DNA of 11,033 nt from contig JAGKWN010000124.1 in assembly GCA_021151805.1 (NCBI GenBank), forward strand, positions 1 through 11,033. Direction: 5' to 3'. The translations under genes were made by a program, and so were the position numbers. The notes under the pieces are model-generated. The model ran no database searches. It worked only from the letters and a program-made list of their open reading frames with translations, and was not told the DNA's origin. Shown piece by piece: positions 6,476 through 11,033 of this stretch. This DNA is from Cytophagaceae bacterium (GTDB taxonomy: Bacteria; Bacteroidota; Bacteroidia; Cytophagales; Cytophagaceae). The number at the start of each line of letters is the position of its first letter. Within the stretch, counting starts at the first letter, position 1.

Positions 6476-7078
6476 TTTACCACTAAGAATCTTTTTCGAT
6501 CCGCGGCCCTGGCAATGAATGAGCTTAATGCTGTCTTTATAAGAAATTGCCGTTTCTTTAATCCGTTCCTTGGAAACGTAAAGCAATTCTCCTTCAAATG
6601 CATTGGGTACACTGGGTACATAAACAGCAACCAGATCATCTGTTACTTCTTCTATAGCATAAGCCAGCTGCAAAGAGTCTTCATTTTTTAACAGCACAAC
6701 TTTGTAGGCAGAACCTTTGTCTGCACCAATCATAGATTCACCCATGTGTTTCATAAACCCATAACCGGGTAAACGGTGCAACAAGTGGTCTTCAAGCCAA
6801 TTTGAAATTTTCGCAGCAATGCGCAGCCGCGCAATTAATCCCATAAATAATCCAAGGGCAAGCAGGATCAGAAACACGGCCCAGTATGCTCTGCCAATAC
6901 CGAAGAGCGAATGATATGGAAGCATGTCTGCAATAGGAATTGCCAGTTCCTTCAATTTATCCAATACCTTGTCAATTAAAATAAGAATAACCATCAGAGG
7001 TACCATAAACACAATACCTCTGATCAATGTTTCTTTAAAAGCAACGAGTATCTTTTTCATAAGATCAATTACATTCAT
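6470..7078 (-). CDS. DUF502 family inner-membrane protein
   Basis: A 202-residue membrane protein of the DUF502 family, which also includes the plant COV (continuous vascular ring) proteins; no biochemical function is established. Two transmembrane segments are visible, at about 19-37 (LIRGIVFMVPLMVILILI) and 64-83 (AYWAVFLILLALGLFMGLIA). A soluble C-terminal domain follows, with the family-like block VYVPSVPNAFEGELLYVSKERI (152-173) and a downstream ISYKDSIKLI stretch. The chosen ATG lies one base after the TAG stop of the AI-2E gene (TAG-T-ATG), which suggests translational coupling. The alternative Met7 would remove only six residues. The stop codon is buried in a hairpin that probably ends the operon. 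The tight link to a predicted transporter suggests the two work together, but that is inference. Confidence 0.85.
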   Translation of the reverse strand: MNVIDLMKKILVAFKETLIRGIVFMVPLMVILILIDKVLDKLKELAIPIADMLPYHSLFGIGRAYWAVFLILLALGLFMGLIARLRIAAKISNWLEDHLLHRLPGYGFMKHMGESMIGADKGSAYKVVLLKNEDSLQLAYAIEEVTDDLVAVYVPSVPNAFEGELLYVSKERIKETAISYKDSIKLIHCQGRGSKKILSGKL

Positions 7079-7079
7079 A

Positions 7080-8138
7080 CTATTCTGTCAAGTCATTTTC
7101 GGGTTTGATCCATTCTAAAAATAATTTATAACCTAATGACATAACGATAGCACCTGTAAACAAGCCAATGAAGCCGGATAACACAAAGCCGCCAATCACA
7201 CCAATAAAGATTACCACCATCGGTACCGGTGCGCCTTTACCCAGCATCAGTGGTGTAAGAATATTATCCGAAAGACTCACCAGAATCATCAGCACAGACC
7301 ATATAACCGCCGGCATGGTTTCTTTGGTAGCAAAAAAGTATGCAACAGCGCCTAATGAAACGATCACTGCAGGAATCTGTACAACAGCAAACACAAATAC
7401 TACCAGCGTTAGAATACCCGGATACGGAACACCTGCCAGCACGAACACAACTCCATGCAATAAGGCGAGTACAAAGCCTTCGCCAAGTACACCCTTCACA
7501 ACACTGCCCACAATTTTTATAGTAAGGTCTGCAAACTCATCTCCCCTGTTACCGGCAATCTTTTTAAAGAAATTCCGAATACCTGGCCCTATGTCTTCAC
7601 GCACCAATAGTATGCCTGCAATACACAGAGATAAAATCAATTGCAACACACCGCCGACAGCGCTCAATATACCTCTCATGAATACCTTGCCTAGTTCTAC
7701 CAGTTGTTCCTGGTGCGATACTACAAAAGCATCCTTATCGGTAGCAATAGCCAGCCAGTTCTCATAAAGTTTCTTACCAACTACTGGCAGCTCTTTGATT
7801 TTCTCATCCGGCATCGGAATGGTTACCGGGTCGGTTATATATTTTGACTTCAATTCAGCTACTTCATCTACAAGAGAAGTGATCATGATAAAAAGCGGCA
7901 GAATTACTGCAACCAGAAAACAGAAGATGATAATGAACGAAGCTGTTTTAGGTCTGTTACCGATTTTTTTCGATACGTATCTGTGCAAAGGCAGCAGCGC
8001 CAGTGCCAGTATCAGCCCCCATAGTATAACACTCGCGAAGGGAGTTAAAATTAACAGGCACCATACAATAATGATTAAAAGAAAAATCATTCGTAAGGTC
8101 ATGTCATAAAAAGACGGTGTTGGGGATGAATTATTCAT
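7080..8138 (-). CDS. AI-2E family transporter, YdiK-like membrane protein
   Basis: A 352-residue polytopic inner-membrane protein of the AI-2E family (PerM/TqsA/YdiK). About eight hydrophobic segments can be seen, near residues 15-35, 36-52, 66-90, 155-178, 212-234, 236-268, 275-297 and 303-335. A soluble stretch of roughly 60 residues lies between the third and fourth (about 92-150), as is usual in the family. Conserved-looking blocks are GVPYPGILTLVVFVFAVVQIP (236-256) and DNILTPLMLGKGAPVPMVV (290-308) followed by GVIGG and GLF. They resemble remembered E. coli YdiK more than TqsA, so calling it an autoinducer-2 exporter would be unsafe; family members move different small molecules or ions. 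It follows the glucosidase by 42 bases and precedes DUF502 by one base, with no terminator between them. Met13 is an alternative start. Confidence 0.88.
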   Translation of the reverse strand: MNNSSPTPSFYDMTLRMIFLLIIIVWCLLILTPFASVILWGLILALALLPLHRYVSKKIGNRPKTASFIIIFCFLVAVILPLFIMITSLVDEVAELKSKYITDPVTIPMPDEKIKELPVVGKKLYENWLAIATDKDAFVVSHQEQLVELGKVFMRGILSAVGGVLQLILSLCIAGILLVREDIGPGIRNFFKKIAGNRGDEFADLTIKIVGSVVKGVLGEGFVLALLHGVVFVLAGVPYPGILTLVVFVFAVVQIPAVIVSLGAVAYFFATKETMPAVIWSVLMILVSLSDNILTPLMLGKGAPVPMVVIFIGVIGGFVLSGFIGLFTGAIVMSLGYKLFLEWIKPENDLTE

Positions 8139-8180
8139 ATAGATGTTTATTTTACTATAAAGTATACTGCTTCATGTTTA

Positions 8181-10895
8181 TTATATATTTCTTTTAAAGG
8201 CTGATTTTACACCACCTTCAAGGAAAGACTCTGCATCAACAAGGCCATACATTTCTATCAGCTTGGCAACAGCTCCGCTCCAGCCGGTCTGGTGACTGGC
8301 ACCTAAGCCCGCACCATTATCACCATGATAATATTCATAAAATAAAATATAATCACTCCAGTTCGGATCCAGGTGAAATTTCTCTGCACCACCAAATACA
8401 GGTCTTTTGCCCAGTTTGTTTTTTGTATAAATGCTGATGATGCGATTACAGATTTGTTTGCTGACTTCGAATAAATTCATCTCTACGCCAGACCCCGTAG
8501 GGAACTCGACTTTAAAACCATCACCGTAATACAGGTAGAACTGCTGCAGAGCGCGCAGAATAAGAAGGTTTACAGGCATCCATACTGGACCACGCCAGTT
8601 TGAATTGCCGCCAAACATAGTACTATCAGACTCTGCCGGTAAATAAGAAACGCGGAATTCTTTTCCATTCACATGCATAACAAACGGATTGTTCTCATGA
8701 AATTTTGAAACAGAACGAATACCAAATGGCCCTAAAAATTCATTTTCATCCAGCATCTTCGCAAGTATACGTTTAAGCTTATGCTTATCTACAAGTGCAT
8801 AGATACCACGTTCATGAACACCCAGACTATTATTACCTGTCGGGTGCATGGCATCCATCAGCTCTGGCATCCTGCGTTGCGCATCACGAAACATTCCCGC
8901 CAGATCCGATAAACGTTCACGTATATCCTTTTCAATAACACTTGTTGCGCATAAAGGCAGCAAACCTACCAGCGAACGTACTTTAAGTTTCGTACAACTA
9001 CCATCCGGTGAACGTAAAAGATCATAGTAAAAACCATCTTCTTCATCCCACATACTTTCATCACCTCTGCCATTCATGGCAAAAGCTATGTATTGAAAAT
9101 GCTGCGTGAACTTAGCGATCATCTCTTCGTACGAAGGATCTTCTACAGATAATTCACAAGCCATGTCAAACATATTCTGGCTAAATAAAGCCATCCATGC
9201 TGTACCATCGGCCTGTTCGAGATACCCTCCGGTAGGAAGCGCAGAACTTCTATCAAAAATACTGATGTTGTCAAGACCAAGAAAACCGCCTTCAAATAAA
9301 TTTTTACCTGAACGATCCTTTCGATTAACCCACCAGGTAAAATTTACCAGCAGCTGATTGAAAACAGAACGCAGAAACTCAAGATCCATCCTGCCGTTAT
9401 TACCTGTATCAAGACGATGCAGAAACAAGCTTGCCCAGGCATGCACCGGCGGATTTACGTCGCTGAAATTCCATTCATATGCAGGCATCTGCCCGTTCGG
9501 GTGCATGTATGATCCGCGCAGCATCAGCTGCATCTGTCCTTTAGCAAAATCCGGATCTACAATAGACAATGGTAACGTATGAAAAGCGAGGTCCCAGGCT
9601 GCATACCAGGGATATTCCCATTTATCCGGCATGGAAATAATATCCTTATTCAGCATATGATACCATTCTGAATTGCGTCCGTTACGATAACCTTTGTGCA
9701 ACGGATTTGTATTATGTTCTTCGAGCCAGCTGTCGCCGTCAAAAAAGAAAAACTGTTTGCTCCACAGCATACCAGCCAGCGCCTGGCGCATTACGTTCTT
9801 CTCATCTTCAGAAATGGAAGCTGGTATGACGGATTGATAAAATTCATTCGCTTCACGAATCCTGTCATTAAAAATGGATTCAAAAGATTCATCAAAAGCA
9901 TTTCCATATTGCTGTTCCGATTTCTTCGTCAATCGTAAACGTATTGTAGATGTTTGTCCGGAGCCGATCGACACCTGATAATGCGGTGAAGCTTTCGTTC
10001 CTTTTCTTTCAGGGTTTACAGCATGTTGCAGTCCTTGAATAACCGCGTTATTAATACCATCTTTTACATGAGCGCTTTCATTCGGCGTGCCTGGAAACAA
10101 CAGTTCATGGTTGGTTTCATTTTCTGTAAACAAAACAGGTATGTCCCCTTCACAAAAAAGAACGAATTCCCCTAAGGTTGAATGTTGAGCTACTACAGCA
10201 GACATCCCTTGCGGTGCAGCCACCTGCTGTAATAGTGGTTTTGATGCTGCGCGGTTCGTGGCCGAGATCCAGGCAGACCAGTCGTTGCGGAACCATAGCG
10301 CCGGCAGTATATGCAGATCGGCTGTTTCGGGTCCATGGTTCAGCGCGCTTATTTTTATCAGGATATCATCCGGTCCATTTTTGGCATATTCTATAAAAAC
10401 ATCAAAATAACGATTCTCATGAAACACGCCTGTATCCAGTAACTCATATTCCATTTCATGTACCGAACGCTCGCCATTCACCCGTACAAGCTCTTCATAT
10501 GGATAAGCTGCCTGCGGATACTTATACAGGTATTTCATGTATGAATGACTTGGTGTATTATCCAAATAAAAATAATATTCCTTTACATCCTCGCCGTGAT
10601 TACCTTCGCGGTTTGTTAAACCAAATAAGCGTTCTTTCAGGATCGCATCCTTACCGTTCCATAAGGCAACGGCAAAACACAAATGCTGCTGATCATCTGA
10701 AATACCGGCGATCCCGTCTTCTCCCCAGCGATAAGCCCTTGAACGGGCATGATCATGCGGAAAGAAATCCCATGCATTTCCATCGTAACTATAATCTTCA
10801 CGGACAGTTCCCCACTGACGTTCGCTCAAATAAGGTCCCCATTTTTTCCAGGGACGAATATTTTCACGAGCTTCCTGTAATCTTCTATTTTCCAT
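8181..10895 (-). CDS. GH63-type glucosidase (MGH1-like glycoside hydrolase), cytoplasmic
   Basis: A 904-residue glycoside hydrolase resembling bacterial GH63/MGH1-like glucosidases, the clan of yeast processing glucosidase I and E. coli YgjK. The frame extends 8 codons further to a GTG at 10919, but the ATG at 10893-10895 has an AGAAGG sequence just upstream, so I use it. No signal peptide or membrane segment is seen, so it should act in the cytoplasm. Residues 1 to about 320 form a beta-rich N-terminal domain with the blocks LTNREGNHGEDVKEYYFYLD (93-112) and LPALWFRNDW. The (alpha/alpha)6 catalytic barrel follows, with the likely general acid Asp435 in YAAWDLAFH and the likely general base Glu854 in YEYYHGDNGAGLGASHQTGWSG. 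GNSNWRGPVWMPVN (763-776) is another strong motif. Both proposed catalytic residues are present. The substrate is probably an alpha-glucoside, but which one is not visible. It is the first gene of an apparent three-gene operon. Confidence 0.88.
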   Translation of the reverse strand: MENRRLQEARENIRPWKKWGPYLSERQWGTVREDYSYDGNAWDFFPHDHARSRAYRWGEDGIAGISDDQQHLCFAVALWNGKDAILKERLFGLTNREGNHGEDVKEYYFYLDNTPSHSYMKYLYKYPQAAYPYEELVRVNGERSVHEMEYELLDTGVFHENRYFDVFIEYAKNGPDDILIKISALNHGPETADLHILPALWFRNDWSAWISATNRAASKPLLQQVAAPQGMSAVVAQHSTLGEFVLFCEGDIPVLFTENETNHELLFPGTPNESAHVKDGINNAVIQGLQHAVNPERKGTKASPHYQVSIGSGQTSTIRLRLTKKSEQQYGNAFDESFESIFNDRIREANEFYQSVIPASISEDEKNVMRQALAGMLWSKQFFFFDGDSWLEEHNTNPLHKGYRNGRNSEWYHMLNKDIISMPDKWEYPWYAAWDLAFHTLPLSIVDPDFAKGQMQLMLRGSYMHPNGQMPAYEWNFSDVNPPVHAWASLFLHRLDTGNNGRMDLEFLRSVFNQLLVNFTWWVNRKDRSGKNLFEGGFLGLDNISIFDRSSALPTGGYLEQADGTAWMALFSQNMFDMACELSVEDPSYEEMIAKFTQHFQYIAFAMNGRGDESMWDEEDGFYYDLLRSPDGSCTKLKVRSLVGLLPLCATSVIEKDIRERLSDLAGMFRDAQRRMPELMDAMHPTGNNSLGVHERGIYALVDKHKLKRILAKMLDENEFLGPFGIRSVSKFHENNPFVMHVNGKEFRVSYLPAESDSTMFGGNSNWRGPVWMPVNLLILRALQQFYLYYGDGFKVEFPTGSGVEMNLFEVSKQICNRIISIYTKNKLGKRPVFGGAEKFHLDPNWSDYILFYEYYHGDNGAGLGASHQTGWSGAVAKLIEMYGLVDAESFLEGGVKSAFKRNI

Positions 10896-10898
10896 TAT

Positions 10899-10904
10899 CC
10901 TTCT
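10899..10904 (-). promoter_or_regulatory. Shine-Dalgarno-like site that decides the glucosidase start
   Basis: AGAAGG is read on the minus strand 3 bases before the ATG at 10895. It is one of the few purine-rich ribosome-binding sequences in the window and favours this ATG over the upstream in-frame GTG at 10917-10919, which has no such site. The spacing is shorter than the usual optimum. Confidence 0.45.
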
Positions 10905-10935
10905 ATTAAAACAAATCACCCGAACGTATAAAAAT

Positions 10936-10966
10936 TAAACCTACATGTTATTCAGGGATACACAAG
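10936..10966 (-). promoter_or_regulatory. Candidate Bacteroidota promoter for the glucosidase operon
   Basis: On the minus strand CTTG (10963-10966) is followed after exactly 19 bases by TAGGTTTA (10936-10943), one mismatch in each box from the consensus TTTG-N19-TAnnTTTG. The start site would lie near 10929, giving a leader of about 34 bases to the ATG at 10895 but only about 10 to the upstream GTG. With no terminator before 6475, this promoter could drive glucosidase, AI-2E and DUF502 together. Confidence 0.45.
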
Positions 10967-11033
10967 TAAAAACACTTTTTTGCTGTTGTAATATTACTGT
11001 ATATTTTAAAAAAGTCCAGTATTTGTACCCATA

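Noticed and set aside
6403..6639. 78-codon minus-strand frame overlapping the end of the DUF502 gene
   Set aside because: It is out of frame with DUF502, ends in the spacer before the sulfatase, and has no leader or motif. I considered it as a frameshifted DUF502 tail, but the 6470-7078 frame is already complete through the conserved block.
7168..7767. 199-codon plus-strand open frame antisense to the AI-2E gene
   Set aside because: Its product is low-complexity (Thr/Ser/Pro/Ile-rich) with no signal or domain, while the opposite strand encodes a clear AI-2E protein. It is a mirror of the hydrophobic codons there.
8139..8180. Possible terminator or promoter between the glucosidase and AI-2E genes
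   Set aside because: Only the 8-base palindrome AGTATACT is visible, with no stem plus U-run and no well-spaced promoter boxes; read-through is the simpler view.
10499..10909. 136-codon plus-strand open frame antisense to the 5' end of the glucosidase gene
   Set aside because: Basic, low-hydrophobicity product without motifs; the minus strand carries the conserved N-terminal blocks of the glucosidase.
10988..10997. Palindrome GTAATATTAC upstream of the glucosidase promoter candidate
   Set aside because: Only 5-bp half-sites in AT-rich DNA with no flanking symmetry; too likely to be chance to list as an operator.
1..11033. tRNA/rRNA genes, CRISPR arrays, insertion sequences, phage or defence genes
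   Set aside because: I looked for spaced direct repeats, transposase-like or helicase/nuclease-like proteins and tRNA-like folds and saw none; every sizeable stretch is explained by eight ordinary chromosomal genes.

Overview
The window looks like chromosomal DNA from a member of the Bacteroidota, most likely a Cytophaga- or Chitinophaga-like organism; this is inferred from gene content and style, not from a marker gene. The signs are AT-rich intergenic DNA and almost no Shine-Dalgarno sequences. Three outer-membrane proteins have signal peptides that all place Gln right after the predicted cleavage site. There are also two lipoprotein signal peptides, and promoter candidates of the Bacteroidota type (TTTG-like box, about 19 bases, TAnnTTTR).

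Eight protein genes fill the window, seven on the minus strand and one on the plus strand. No gap between genes exceeds about 180 bases. Left block (1-2681, minus): three secreted beta-barrel proteins read right to left. They are a small hypothetical barrel (2130-2681), a POTRA-less Omp85/BamA-type barrel (822-2045) and a PorT-like porin-family barrel (61-774). The block ends in a perfect 20-bp-arm terminator at the left edge, and the short spacers suggest one transcript.

Centre: a divergent intergenic region (2682-2859) holds a perfect 8-bp-arm palindrome. It separates the barrel block from a plus-strand lipoprotein of the HAD phosphatase superfamily (2860-3897). That gene converges, across a shared bidirectional terminator (3915-3950), on a large minus-strand type I sulfatase lipoprotein (3974-6343). 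Every catalytic and metal-site residue I looked for in the sulfatase is present.

Right block (6470-10895, minus): a cytoplasmic GH63-type glucosidase, then a YdiK-like AI-2E-family membrane protein 42 bases downstream, then a DUF502 membrane protein starting one base after the previous stop. This looks like an operon driven from a promoter candidate near 10936-10966, and it ends in a hairpin that overlaps the DUF502 stop codon.

Together the genes suggest envelope and carbohydrate or sulfate-ester housekeeping. I see no mobile element, phage gene, CRISPR array, RNA gene, toxin-antitoxin pair or defence module, and no convincing new system. The points most worth a second look are the glucosidase/AI-2E/DUF502 operon, the POTRA-less Omp85 barrel with its two small companions, the exported HAD lipoprotein beside the sulfatase, and three spacer hairpins that pair better in the minus-strand transcript.
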